From assembly GCA_018830585.1 (NCBI GenBank), contig JAHJSD010000045.1, forward strand, positions 1 to 9,099: a DNA stretch of 9,099 bases. Reading direction: 5' to 3'. The DNA is from Patescibacteria group bacterium (GTDB lineage Bacteria > Patescibacteriota > Microgenomatia > UBA12405 > JAHJSD01). The notes below the pieces were generated by a model, which was not told the origin of the DNA, searched no databases, and worked only from the letters and a program-made list of their open reading frames with translations. Shown one piece after another: positions 1 to 6,357 of the stretch. Position 1 is the first letter of the stretch. Each line of letters starts with the position of its first letter. The position numbers were made by a program, and so were the translations under genes.

Positions 1-1427
1 CTCAATACCACGTTAACATTGCCGTCATTTTCAAAATCGAAGTAGTCTTTAGATCCGACCATGGCCAAAATCTCTCCGGTTTTAGGTTTAACCACCAAGA
101 CGGCGCCATTACCGATTTTCAATGGGGTAAGCTTTGCGATTTCCTCTTCGACGGTTTCTTCCGCCATTTGCTGTGTTTTCCAGTCTAAAGTGGTAACTAC
201 TTCCAGGCCTTTTTGCTCGATCTCGTTGGTGCCGTAGGTTTCCGCCAGCAGTTCTTTAATGTAGAAAACGAAATGCGGCGCTTTGATCGGGTCCTGTTTG
301 CGGGTGAACCTCAGCGGAGTAGCGATTATTTCAATTGCCTGTTCGGGGGTAAGATATCCCGACTTGACCATTTCACCGACTACCTGCTCCTGCCTTTTTT
401 TAGCGAATTCCGGATAAGGACCAAAAGGTGAATACTTGCTTGGAGCTCTGGTCAGGCCGGCCAAGAAAGCCGCTTCAGCCGTGTTTATTTCCCAAACGTG
501 CTTGTCAAAATATTTTTGGCTGGCTTCTTCGATTCCGTAGGCGGTTCCGCCGTAGGGGATTTCATTAAAATACATCCGGAAAATCTCGTCTTTGGAAAAT
601 TTGGATTCGACCATGACTGCCAAAATCGCCTCACGGATTTTCCTTTTTAATGTCTTTTCGTTGTTAAGCAGACTGTTTTTAACCAATTGCTGGGTAATAG
701 TAGAACCGCCGATTTGCGGTTTTTCCGGGTAAAAAAGATTATGTCTGATTGCTCTTAAAATCCCTTTCCAGGACAAGCCGTTATGGTTGTAAAAATTTTT
801 GTCTTCTATCGCCAATGTCGCTTGGATCATATAAGGCGGTATTTTTTCCAGAGGAACCAGGCTCCGGTTTTGTTCGCGGTATATTTTGTATAGAAGTATT
901 TTAGAGCGGTCGTAAATTTTGGTAGTCAGAGGCGGGTCTTTTTCGATCAGCCGGTCCGGGGAGGGTAGATCTTTAAACAGGTTGATAATAGCGCCGGTTA
1001 TCATCAGGATAATTCCGAGAAAAGTCAGTCCGAAAGCGATCTTCCTTTTTTTCTCGATCGAAAGCGATCTTTTCTTGGCGGATTTTTTAATTCGGACAGT
1101 CCGGGCTCTTTTTGTTTCTGTGGCTTCAACCCTTTTTTTTCTCGCTTCAACGACTATCTCCCTGAGTTTAAGAATAAATTGCTTGATTACCAAAAAAATC
1201 AGTCCGGCTAATACTCTAAGGAAGTAAAGAATTATTTTTACCCCGTAAAGTAGGGGAATGATAAAGATATATTTGGCTTTTTTGCTGAAGTTTTTCAGTC
1301 TTTCCGCCAATGGTTTGGTGGTAAGGTCGCTCTTGAGCTTTAAAAAACCCTTTTCAAGAATCTTGGCCAAAAATAGCAGCAGCCGGTACCCCGGCTTGCC
1401 CAACAGGGCTAAAATCTTTGGAAGCAC
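1..1427 (-). CDS. Class A penicillin-binding protein (transglycosylase/transpeptidase), 3' part missing
   Basis: Bifunctional peptidoglycan synthase, inner-membrane anchored, polymerising lipid II and cross-linking glycan strands. The visible 475 codons run off the left edge just before the transpeptidase SxxK serine. Visible marks are the glycosyltransferase motif EDKNFYNHNG (about residues 208-217, catalytic Glu208), GGSTITQQ (240-247), the YFNEIPYGGTAYGIE helix and the start of the transpeptidase domain (GNGAVLVVKPKTGEILAMVGSKDYF). A transmembrane helix lies at about 130-150. Compared with the complete PBP at 2223-4454 it carries about 87 extra N-terminal residues, including a hydrophobic stretch at about 53-82 and a basic linker, so it may have extra membrane helices. 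I chose the GTG at 1427: it is the only usual start codon after the in-frame TAG at 1460, and TATTAT lies 6 nt upstream of it. Family assignment is firm; the start is moderately sure. It is a divergent paralogue of the neighbour, not an exact duplicate. Confidence 0.93.
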   Translation of the reverse strand, partial: MLPKILALLGKPGYRLLLFLAKILEKGFLKLKSDLTTKPLAERLKNFSKKAKYIFIIPLLYGVKIILYFLRVLAGLIFLVIKQFILKLREIVVEARKKRVEATETKRARTVRIKKSAKKRSLSIEKKRKIAFGLTFLGIILMITGAIINLFKDLPSPDRLIEKDPPLTTKIYDRSKILLYKIYREQNRSLVPLEKIPPYMIQATLAIEDKNFYNHNGLSWKGILRAIRHNLFYPEKPQIGGSTITQQLVKNSLLNNEKTLKRKIREAILAVMVESKFSKDEIFRMYFNEIPYGGTAYGIEEASQKYFDKHVWEINTAEAAFLAGLTRAPSKYSPFGPYPEFAKKRQEQVVGEMVKSGYLTPEQAIEIIATPLRFTRKQDPIKAPHFVFYIKELLAETYGTNEIEQKGLEVVTTLDWKTQQMAEETVEEEIAKLTPLKIGNGAVLVVKPKTGEILAMVGSKDYFDFENDGNVNVVL

Positions 1428-1433
1428 TTTCCT

Positions 1434-1439
1434 ATAATA
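1434..1439 (-). promoter_or_regulatory. Putative -10 box (TATTAT) of the left PBP gene
   Basis: TATTAT ends 6 nt before the GTG at 1427, which would give a transcript with almost no leader. An AGGAAA directly before the GTG could act as a ribosome site but is too close for normal spacing. No good -35 is seen. Confidence 0.35.
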
Positions 1440-1459
1440 TTCAACAAATAGATCTTTCT

Positions 1460-1617
1460 ATGGCAAGGAATAAAAAAACCTGTCTTACGACATCAATCCG
1501 GATCTTACCTTAGGGATTGGCATCAAATTATTGTCCCAGCACCAAGAAGACCACGGGCGCAAAACCATGGATGAATTGGTCTTCTGGTACGGAATGTTCA
1601 CCCTGATAGGACAATGA
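1460..1617 (+). pseudogene. Possible small gene with a frameshift in an A7 run
   Basis: An ATG at 1460 opens MARNKK, then a run of seven A (1472-1478) shifts the frame. In the -1 frame (1474-1617) the text reads on as a natural-looking protein (DINPDLTLGIGIKL, then KTMDELVFWYGMFTLIGQ) to a TGA at 1615-1617. Adding one A would join both parts into about 52 residues. The A-run suggests a homopolymer error, a decayed gene, or slippage on tandem AAA AAA codons. No ribosome site is visible, and I do not recognise the family. The opposite strand also has an open frame (1485-1670) but its text is less protein-like. It lies back to back with the PBP gene, and a hairpin follows its stop. That it is coding at all is an inference. 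Confidence 0.3.
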
Positions 1618-1623
1618 AAGGTG

Positions 1624-1643
1624 CCACGGATGTCAGTCCGTGG
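1624..1643. terminator. Hairpin just after the small plus-strand frame
   Basis: CCACGGA and TCCGTGG form a perfect 7-bp stem around TGTCAG, 6 nt after the stop at 1617. The T-rich stretch (ATTTT) comes only 8 nt later, so it is a weak terminator candidate and may instead be a dispersed hairpin repeat. Confidence 0.35.
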
Positions 1644-1870
1644 GAGCTCCATTTTCCTTGAAATAATCAAGAGATAATATTTTTGAAACCGGTTGGAACT
1701 TACTCCGATTATATCCCATCTTATAGTTTGATTAAACAGGAAGATTAAATATGTAGTGTAAAAAGTAAAAGCTAAAAGTGAAAAAGTTAAAGGTTAGGGG
1801 AAAATCGGAAAGATACGAAGGTTAAAAGTTAAAAATTAAAAATATTAAATTGCTAAATGGTTAAATATAT
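1644..1870. repeat. Intergenic A-rich low-complexity repeat
   Basis: No gene is seen here. From about 1760 to 1866 the plus strand is made of degenerate units of the type GTTAAAA / GTAAAAG / GCTAAAAG, about 7-9 nt each, with almost no C. It looks like slippage-generated low-complexity DNA between the two PBP genes. Confidence 0.6.
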
Positions 1871-1876
1871 CTCTTC

Positions 1877-1922
1877 GTCATCCTGAGGAATCCGCCAGCT
1901 GGCGGATGATGACGAAGGATCC
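1877..1922 (+). repeat. Dispersed GTCATCCTGAG...CGAAGGATCC repeat carrying an 18-bp palindrome
   Basis: GTCATCCTGAG (1877-1887) and CGAAGGATCC (1913-1922) are the two ends of a dispersed intergenic repeat whose usual middle is only a few bases. Here the middle is replaced by a segment containing the perfect palindrome ATCCGCCAGCTGGCGGAT (1890-1907). Confidence 0.6.
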
Positions 1923-2034
1923 CTGCCCGCATCGCCTGACGGTTCTCGCCCGCTAACGCCTGAGCGTAGCGATGGCGAGCAGGCAGCGTCTGGCGGGCGC
2001 GGCCCTTGTGTAAGCAAGTTGCCCATTCCATGGG
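1923..2034. repeat. GC-rich intergenic segment with repeat fragments
   Basis: This stretch is far richer in G and C than its surroundings. It contains CGCCTGA twice, GCCTGAGCGTAGCGATGGCG (a fragment of the same dispersed repeat family) and several CCCGC/GCGGG pairs able to pair with each other. No open frame here reads like a protein. Confidence 0.45.
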
Positions 2035-2059
2035 GATTCTTCGCTACGCTCAGAATGAC
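2035..2059 (-). repeat. Canonical dispersed repeat, minus orientation
   Basis: On the minus strand this reads GTCATTCTGAGCGTAGCGAA followed by GAATC. It is the plain short form of the dispersed repeat, whose ends are separated by GCGTAG. It serves as the reference for the altered copies at 1877-1922, near 2107-2123 and at 5354-5470. Confidence 0.6.
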
Positions 2060-2106
2060 AACGATCAGGGGACTCCGTACCATTCGGTACAGGGTAAAAT
2101 TCTTCG

Positions 2107-2123
2107 CCCGACGCAACGTCGGG
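2107..2123. terminator. Perfect 7-bp hairpin downstream of the complete PBP gene
   Basis: CCCGACG and CGTCGGG pair perfectly around CAA. On the minus strand it is flanked by ATTCTGAT before and CGAAGAAT after, the ends of the dispersed repeat, so it is probably another repeat copy with a hairpin centre. It lies about 100 nt after the PBP stop and could stop transcription, but no proper T-run follows. Confidence 0.4.
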
Positions 2124-2134
2124 ATCAGAATAAC

Positions 2135-2222
2135 GAAAAAGACAATTCTGTCTAACGACCTAACAATTTAACCGTTTTAATTTTTGAGTTTTTATTACCC
2201 ATTACAGATTCCCAGTTACGGT
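2135..2222. repeat. Low-complexity tail after the PBP stop
   Basis: On the minus strand this reads as loose repeats of TAACTGGGAATCTGTAATGG and GGTAAT / GGTTAAAT type, similar in style to the A-rich block at 1760-1866. No gene is seen. Confidence 0.4.
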
Positions 2223-4454
2223 TTAGTATCTTAAAGTCACCGGTTTGTCCCGGGCAGGACAGTCAAGACAGATCATTGCCCCCAAGGGGTCGGTAATCAC
2301 TTCATGCTCTTGCCACTCGGCGTTGTCATCCGGTTCACCCGGCTGGATTACCCAGCCGGTCTCTCTGTTTACTAAAACCTGCTTCCTGCTTGATTGGGTT
2401 GGAGGAACAGTGCCGTCAATAAAAAACTCATACCTGGATTGGCATCCTTCTTCCGGCTGGGTCGCCCCGGACAGGTTGCAAACACTGGTGCCGATAATGC
2501 CGACTGGTTTTTTGGGCCATTCCTGTTTTTGGTTTTCCAGGAGTTTGGTGATAATCTTGTTCCAGATCGGCGAAGCTCCGGTCACTCCGGAAGCGACATA
2601 ACCCATCGGTGAATTGTCGTTATTACCCACCCAGACGACGACAACCAAGTTGGGGGTATAGCCGACAGTCCAGTTATCCCTTTTGTCGTTAGTGGTTCCG
2701 GTTTTAACGGAAACTTCCGGATGGTTTTTGACTACCAGATCAGAGCTTGAACCGAAAGCGGCCGACCGGGCGCTGTTATCGAGCAAAATTTCGTTTACCA
2801 AATAAGCCGCTTCCATAGGTAAAACTCTTTCTCCGTTGTCAAACTGCTTTTCTTCTAAAACCTTGCCGTTCCGGTCTTCGACCTTCAGGATCGAGACCAG
2901 GTTTTTTCTGACTCCTAAATTGGCTAAAGTGCCGAAAGCAGTGGCCATTTCGGTCATTCTGACCTCGCCCCCGCCTAAGGTTAAAGAAAGCCCGAACTCG
3001 GCAGGGTCTCTTTCTCCCAAGCTGTCTAATCCCATGGCAGAAGCAGAGGCGATAAAAGTTTCAATTCCGTTTAAAGCCAGCATCTTTACCGCGGGAACAT
3101 TAAAAGAGTTTCCCAAGGCGTAGCGCACCTGCACCGGTCCGTGAAAAAGACCGTCGTAATTTTTGGGGCAGTAAATCTCCGGACCGCCGGAGAAACAACT
3201 GGGAATATCGGCAAAAATAGTTGCCGGAGTTACTTTCTTTAAAGCCAATCCGACCGCGTAATTTAACGGTTTTATCGCCGACCCCGGCTGCCTTAAAGCG
3301 GTAGTGACATTAAACTTGCCGTCTATATCTTCGGAAAAATAATCTTTGGAACCGACCATGGCCAAAATTTCCCCTGTTTTCGGGTTAGTTACCAAAACCG
3401 CTCCGTTGCTTACCTTTGCCCTCTTTAGTTTGGCCACCTCAGTGACCACTGTCGCCTGAGCCAAATCTTGGATTTCAAGATCAAGGCTGGTGGTTATTTT
3501 CAGCCCGCCTCTTTCCGCCGCTTGCTGGCCATACCTTTCCGCCAGCTGTTCTTTAACAAAAAAAACAAAATGAGGGGCTTCAATCTTGATTGCCGGAGAA
3601 GCGAAAGCTAACTTTTCCTCTTTGGCCTGTCGGTAGGTTTCCTGATCGATCAATTCCAGTTCCATCATTTTTTCCAAAACAATTTCCTGTTTAGTTTTGG
3701 CTCGGTCCGGGTGGATGAATGGTGAATAACTGCTCGGCGCCGCCGGCAACCCGGCCAGTAAAGCCGCTTCGGCTAAATCAAGGTCGACTGCTTTTTTGCC
3801 AAAATAAGTTCTCGCCGCCGCCTCGATACCGTAAGCAGTGCCTCCATAGGGGATTTGGTTGAAGTACATTTCCAAAATTTGGTTTTTTGAGTAAAAGATT
3901 TCGGTCAAAATTGTCAAAATCGCCTCTTTCGCCTTTCTGCTTAGGGTTCTGTTTTGGGTTAATAAGGCATTTTTCACTAACTGCTGGGTAACAGTAGACC
4001 CTCCTTGAAGACGCCGATTGAAAACAATGTTGATTAAGGCCCGGCTGATTCCTTTAAGATCAAAACCGAAATGGCTATAAAAATTTTTGTCTTCAATTGC
4101 CAGGGTGGCTTTGATCACATAATCGGGTAGTTCTTCTAATTTTACCGGGGTCCGGTTTTGCTCATTGTAAATCTGGTAAAGCAGGTTGCCGTTCCGGTCG
4201 TAAATCTGGTTTGAGGCCGGGTAGGTGAAGGAGGAGAGCCGTTTGGGTGAGGGTAAAGAGCGGAGCACTAAGACGAAAGAAACTATCGCCGCTAAAGATA
4301 AAACCACCGCGATCGGAAATTTGAGCCGGTTAACTCTCTCTCTTGCCTTTTTGAAAAAACCAAAAGATCTCTTTTTAGCCCTTTTTTTCTTTTTCGGTTT
4401 ATTCTTAACCTCAATCGCCTTTTTTCTTGGTTTTTTATTTTGTTTTTTTGCCAC
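2223..4454 (-). CDS. Class A penicillin-binding protein (PBP1A-type), complete
   Basis: Bifunctional peptidoglycan glycosyltransferase and DD-transpeptidase of 743 residues, normal for the family. Order: very basic N-terminus (1-45), one transmembrane helix (about 46-66), glycosyltransferase domain with EDKNFYSHFG (121-130, catalytic Glu121) and GGSTVTQQ (151-158), then the transpeptidase domain with SAIK (392-395, catalytic Ser392), SFN (450-452) and KTGT (584-587). All catalytic motifs are intact. The C-terminal tail has four cysteines (659, 671, 729, 732) in a small extracytoplasmic region. Translation starts at a GTG (4454) only 2 nt after the stop of the AlkD-like gene, so the two are very likely co-transcribed and translationally coupled. 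It is a paralogue of the truncated PBP at the left edge; the two share motif wording but differ widely elsewhere. Function is very sure; which cell-wall step it serves cannot be told. Confidence 0.96.
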   Translation of the reverse strand: MAKKQNKKPRKKAIEVKNKPKKKKRAKKRSFGFFKKARERVNRLKFPIAVVLSLAAIVSFVLVLRSLPSPKRLSSFTYPASNQIYDRNGNLLYQIYNEQNRTPVKLEELPDYVIKATLAIEDKNFYSHFGFDLKGISRALINIVFNRRLQGGSTVTQQLVKNALLTQNRTLSRKAKEAILTILTEIFYSKNQILEMYFNQIPYGGTAYGIEAAARTYFGKKAVDLDLAEAALLAGLPAAPSSYSPFIHPDRAKTKQEIVLEKMMELELIDQETYRQAKEEKLAFASPAIKIEAPHFVFFVKEQLAERYGQQAAERGGLKITTSLDLEIQDLAQATVVTEVAKLKRAKVSNGAVLVTNPKTGEILAMVGSKDYFSEDIDGKFNVTTALRQPGSAIKPLNYAVGLALKKVTPATIFADIPSCFSGGPEIYCPKNYDGLFHGPVQVRYALGNSFNVPAVKMLALNGIETFIASASAMGLDSLGERDPAEFGLSLTLGGGEVRMTEMATAFGTLANLGVRKNLVSILKVEDRNGKVLEEKQFDNGERVLPMEAAYLVNEILLDNSARSAAFGSSSDLVVKNHPEVSVKTGTTNDKRDNWTVGYTPNLVVVVWVGNNDNSPMGYVASGVTGASPIWNKIITKLLENQKQEWPKKPVGIIGTSVCNLSGATQPEEGCQSRYEFFIDGTVPPTQSSRKQVLVNRETGWVIQPGEPDDNAEWQEHEVITDPLGAMICLDCPARDKPVTLRY

Positions 4455-4456
4455 GG

Positions 4457-5173
4457 CTAATACTTTTCCATATAAAATTTTCTCTTTTCAGGGTCAAATT
4501 TCTCGATTGCGTACCTAAGCATGGTTCTAGGCATTCTCCGGCAGTACTTTCTAAGAAAAACCTCCTCTTGTTTTTGATCTATCTTGCCCACCTCTCTCAA
4601 CATCCAGCCGACGGCTTTGTGGATCAAATCATGCTGGTCGTTCAAAAGAATTTCAGCGATTTTAAAAGTGTCTTCAAACTTTCCCCTTTTAATAAAAGGA
4701 AAAGTGGCCATAATGGCGATCCTTCTTTGCCAAAGATTGTCCGATCTTGCCAACCGGTAAAGAGTTTTCTTCTCTCCGGGGTGATCCATAAGGTAACCAC
4801 CAACCAGATTAGGAGCACTGCAGTCGACCAGATCCCAATTGTTGGCCTGCTTGCAGTTTTCAAGATAAAATTTGTAATTTTTCTTTTTAGTTTTTTCATC
4901 TCCCTTTAAGTATTGGTTTACCAAAATTCCCCAGCCGGCGGAGCGATGCTCGTGGACCTTGCCGTAAATCAGTTTTTTAATTTCGGAAAGGGTCAATCTC
5001 GGGTGTTCTTTGATGACTTTTCTTGACTGGTCGGTTTTAATGCCGATAAAAATGTCTCCTTCCCCGTATTCTCCTGCGCCGGTTTTAAAATATCCGGATA
5101 GGACTTTGGCCCTTTCCGGGTCGGCTATTTTTTTCAGCGCCGTTTTAACCGAGGCGGCGGTATTCTTAATCAT
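4457..5173 (-). CDS. AlkD-like DNA alkylation repair protein (HEAT-like repeat glycosylase)
   Basis: Likely a DNA glycosylase removing N3- or N7-alkylated bases, made of HEAT-like helical repeats (DNA alkylation repair family, AlkC/AlkD). The 238-residue length is usual. The active-site stretch NNWDLVD lies at 111-117. Its Trp113 and Asp117 have the same spacing as Trp109/Asp113 of Bacillus cereus AlkD, and Trp190 in KAVGWMLREVG falls where AlkD has Trp187. Arg150/151 match the conserved Arg region. The C-terminus RTMLRYAIEKF is typical. No signal peptide or membrane segment is seen, so it is cytoplasmic. The ATG at 5173 has TAAAAT 9 nt upstream and no Shine-Dalgarno sequence. It is first in a two-gene unit with the PBP, a pairing with no obvious functional logic. 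Family sure; activity inferred from conserved residues. Confidence 0.9.
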   Translation of the reverse strand: MIKNTAASVKTALKKIADPERAKVLSGYFKTGAGEYGEGDIFIGIKTDQSRKVIKEHPRLTLSEIKKLIYGKVHEHRSAGWGILVNQYLKGDEKTKKKNYKFYLENCKQANNWDLVDCSAPNLVGGYLMDHPGEKKTLYRLARSDNLWQRRIAIMATFPFIKRGKFEDTFKIAEILLNDQHDLIHKAVGWMLREVGKIDQKQEEVFLRKYCRRMPRTMLRYAIEKFDPEKRKFYMEKY

Positions 5174-5182
5174 CGGTTCTAT

Positions 5183-5188
5183 ATTTTA
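5183..5188 (-). promoter_or_regulatory. Putative -10 box (TAAAAT) of the alkylation repair/PBP unit
   Basis: TAAAAT ends 9 nt before the ATG at 5173, so the transcript would be nearly leaderless. No convincing -35 is seen at 16-18 nt. Confidence 0.35.
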
Positions 5189-5212
5189 CCAAATAAAGCA
5201 CATTCGGGCTCG

Positions 5213-5340
5213 TGTTCGAGGTTTCTCCCTCTCTGTCACGCCGACTCGCCTCAATACGCGAAAGCCTCGAACCGGGTATTTCGATCCTGGAAGTGAAGAT
5301 CTGAAACGATCCAGGATCGTGATTACTAAAAACAAGCGAA
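5213..5340. repeat. Inverted-repeat-rich intergenic segment
   Basis: Two inverted repeats stand out. GTTCGAGG near 5214 pairs with CCTCGAAC near 5266. CGATCCTGG (5282-5290) pairs perfectly with CCAGGATCG (5311-5319) around a 20-nt loop. No protein-like frame is present. It looks like older relatives of the dispersed repeats that follow. Confidence 0.45.
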
Positions 5341-5353
5341 GCGTTCTTCTTCC

Positions 5354-5470
5354 GTCATTCCGAATTTCTGCAGAGCAGAAAGAGAAATCTATCGCCAGTG
5401 TATTTTCTTTCTGTCATTCCGATCCTGAGCTTATTGAAGGATTTACAATCCTGAGGCTTTGTCGAAGGAG
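5354..5470 (+). repeat. Three degenerate dispersed-repeat copies in a row
   Basis: GTCATTCCGA begins at 5354 and again at 5413. The first is followed by a perfect hairpin, TTTCTGC / GCAGAAA (5365-5371 and 5375-5381, loop AGA). The second runs on as TCCTGAGCTTATTGAAGGAT, and a third partial copy (5447-5470) reads ATCCTGAGGCTTTGTCGAAG. All belong to the same family as the copies at 1877-2123. Confidence 0.55.
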
Positions 5471-5480
5471 AGTTGAGAAT

Positions 5481-5729
5481 TTAAATGATCATTTTAATAA
5501 TCGCTGTTATTGCGATTATTGTCCAGATAATATTCAAAATTCCGGGCTGATACGCCTTCTTTCTGAAGGAGCTAACGACTATCCCAAGGGCGCCGGTAGC
5601 GTTCAGAAGTTGGTATGCCATACCACCCGCGCTAATCACATTAAAATTAAGTAACGCATAAGCCCCAACAATCGCAATGGTTCCATACCAACCAATTACT
5701 TCTTCAATAATTTTACTATTCGTAAGCAT
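5481..5729 (-). CDS. Small integral membrane protein, CBU_0592-like
   Basis: A protein of 82 residues, almost entirely hydrophobic, with probably three membrane helices. The first covers the GWYGTIAIVGAYALLNF stretch (about 13-29). The second follows at about 38-54, ending in the positively charged loop FRKKAYQPG. The third is near the C-terminus (about 63-81, with LNIIWTIIAITAI). The pattern of WYG near the N-terminus, a YQLLNATGALG helix and KKAYQPGILNIIW matches the CBU_0592 family of small membrane proteins of unknown function. The ATG at 5729 is preceded by AAAGAG, a poor ribosome site, and by AT-rich DNA with TATAAA about 13 nt upstream. It is the leftmost of the small unrelated modules and its upstream DNA overlaps the arm of the attC-like structure at 5762. 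Family likely; no function known. Confidence 0.8.
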   Translation of the reverse strand: MLTNSKIIEEVIGWYGTIAIVGAYALLNFNVISAGGMAYQLLNATGALGIVVSSFRKKAYQPGILNIIWTIIAITAIIKMII

Positions 5730-5761
5730 CTCTTTTTGATAATTTATAAATTGTCAATTTT

Positions 5762-5783
5762 GGCTAACGTTTGCGTATATGGG
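5762..5783. other. Left arm of an attC-like structure around the toxin-antitoxin module
   Basis: GGCTAAC (5762-5768) differs at one base from the attC R-box consensus RYYYAAC. It continues as GTTT then GCGTATATGGG. The inner part pairs with CCGGATATACCG at 6384-6395 on the far side of the toxin-antitoxin genes. Its wording closely follows the arm at 6978-6999 (CTAACGTTT then CAGTATGGCCG). Confidence 0.4.
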
Positions 5784-5786
5784 AAG

Positions 5787-5800
5787 TTTTGGCCTTTTCC
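5787..5800. repeat. 14-bp inverted repeat, left copy, bracketing the toxin-antitoxin genes
   Basis: TTTTGGCCTTTTCC is the exact reverse complement of 6335-6348. It starts just beyond the stop of the toxin gene. The two copies are 534 nt apart. Confidence 0.7.
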
Positions 5801-5804
5801 CAAC

Positions 5805-6086
5805 TTATTTCTTGTAATGTTTTGTGATTTTAAAAACTTCGGCTCTACCTTCTGTAATAAAAAACAAAGCTCGATATTTACGATCAAGCAGGAAAGAGTA
5901 AATGCCTCGCCAATGGGGTTCAAGTAGTTCCGTGTATAAAGAAGGATGACGAATGTTTGTCTCAAAAAGTTGTTTGGCTTTATTCCATTTGCGTCTCAAG
6001 CTATATTTGCCAATGGTTCCACCAACGTCTTTTTTGAGCGGTTTGATTTGCATACTTTTTAGCATAGGAAGACTTCCGTAGCCCAT
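5805..6086 (-). CDS. RelE/ParE-superfamily toxin
   Basis: Probable ribosome-dependent mRNA interferase or related toxin of a type II toxin-antitoxin pair. The longest frame has 93 residues. The conserved core is the segment RHPSLYTELLEPHWRGIYSF followed by a strand with KYRALFF and the C-terminal strand EVFKITKHYKK, the usual RelE-like end with a conserved His and Tyr. The first residues (MGYGSLP) lie in DNA that looks like the old antitoxin 3' end in another frame, so the true start is more likely the ATG at 6065 (86 residues, GGAAG 7 nt upstream) or 6053 (82 residues, MQIKPLKK). It follows the antitoxin gene directly and is inside the inverted repeats at 5787 and 6335. Superfamily quite sure; target inferred. 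Confidence 0.82.
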   Translation of the reverse strand: MGYGSLPMLKSMQIKPLKKDVGGTIGKYSLRRKWNKAKQLFETNIRHPSLYTELLEPHWRGIYSFLLDRKYRALFFITEGRAEVFKITKHYKK

Positions 6087-6287
6087 CTTCTAGATCCGCC
6101 AGAAATTCATCTGTATAGAATTTGTAGCTCTAAAGTCAGCCACGACTTCATCAATAAAATCTCTCAAGGGTAATTCAAACATTCTTGCTGCCATGGTTCG
6201 ATAAGCTTGAGCTTGTTGCTTGAGACGCAAATACTCCTGTTTGGATAAAGTAACAGGATCATTTAGTTGTATGGTGTGGTTAGCCAT
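6001..6287 (-). pseudogene. Antitoxin gene with an apparent 1-nt deletion near the 3' end
   Basis: The open frame 6090-6287 gives 65 residues: a short N-terminal strand, then helices (SKQEYLRLKQQAQAYRTMAA, then RDFIDEVVADFRATN). After Asn56 the text turns into SIQMNFWRI and stops at 6090. One base missing near 6118 explains this. From TAT at 6117 the shifted frame continues YTDEFLADLEDGLRKSSY, the ending I know from this antitoxin family (VVxDFRxTN-LYTxEFLxDLExGLRKSSY), and stays open to a TAG at 6001-6003. The original C-terminal half, which in such antitoxins wraps the toxin, is therefore lost in the present frame. TATACT lies 8 nt before the ATG at 6287. An assembly error is the main alternative, though no homopolymer is present. 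The N-terminal part is clearly coding. Confidence 0.72.
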
Positions 6288-6295
6288 ATGCTAGT

Positions 6296-6301
6296 AGTAT
6301 A
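6296..6301 (-). promoter_or_regulatory. Putative -10 box (TATACT) of the toxin-antitoxin pair
   Basis: TATACT ends 8 nt before the antitoxin ATG at 6287. The sequence around it (AGTAGTATAC) is weakly palindromic and could be an autoregulatory operator, but no clear operator repeat is seen. Confidence 0.4.
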
Positions 6302-6334
6302 CAATACCAAACCAAAGCTTCGTTAGTCAAAATT

Positions 6335-6348
6335 GGAAAAGGCCAAAA
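6335..6348. repeat. 14-bp inverted repeat, right copy, bracketing the toxin-antitoxin genes
   Basis: GGAAAAGGCCAAAA is the perfect reverse complement of 5787-5800. With a G-T pair the match can be extended outward by three more bases. Confidence 0.7.
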
Positions 6349-6357
6349 TTTGGGTGA

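Noticed and set aside
1485..1670. Minus-strand open frame of 61 residues
   Set aside because: Residue use is unnatural (rich in Ser, Trp, Met). The plus strand of the same DNA reads more like a protein.
1853..2116. Minus-strand open frame of 87 residues
   Set aside because: It is a translation of dispersed repeats (typical VVILSVAKNPHG text) and crosses several hairpins.
4225..4909. Plus-strand frames opposite the PBP N-terminus and the AlkD-like gene
   Set aside because: They are mirror images of Lys-rich and helical coding sequence (Phe/Leu-rich text) and show no domain.
5213..5280. tRNA-like GGTTCGAGGC segment
   Set aside because: The T-arm-like word has no acceptor, D or anticodon arm around it. 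It is only an inverted repeat.
5010..5654. Plus-strand open frame of 214 residues
   Set aside because: It overlaps the AlkD-like gene, the repeat region and the membrane protein gene on the opposite strand, and shows no protein-like order.
5744..5965. Minus-strand frame of 73 residues overlapping the toxin
   Set aside because: The toxin frame carries the recognisable RelE/ParE end; this one is its frame-shifted shadow.
6322..6328. GTTAGTC as another attC box between the TA and HAD genes
   Set aside because: It breaks the consensus at one base, points the same way as GTTGTCC at 6397, and no partner box or arm was found.
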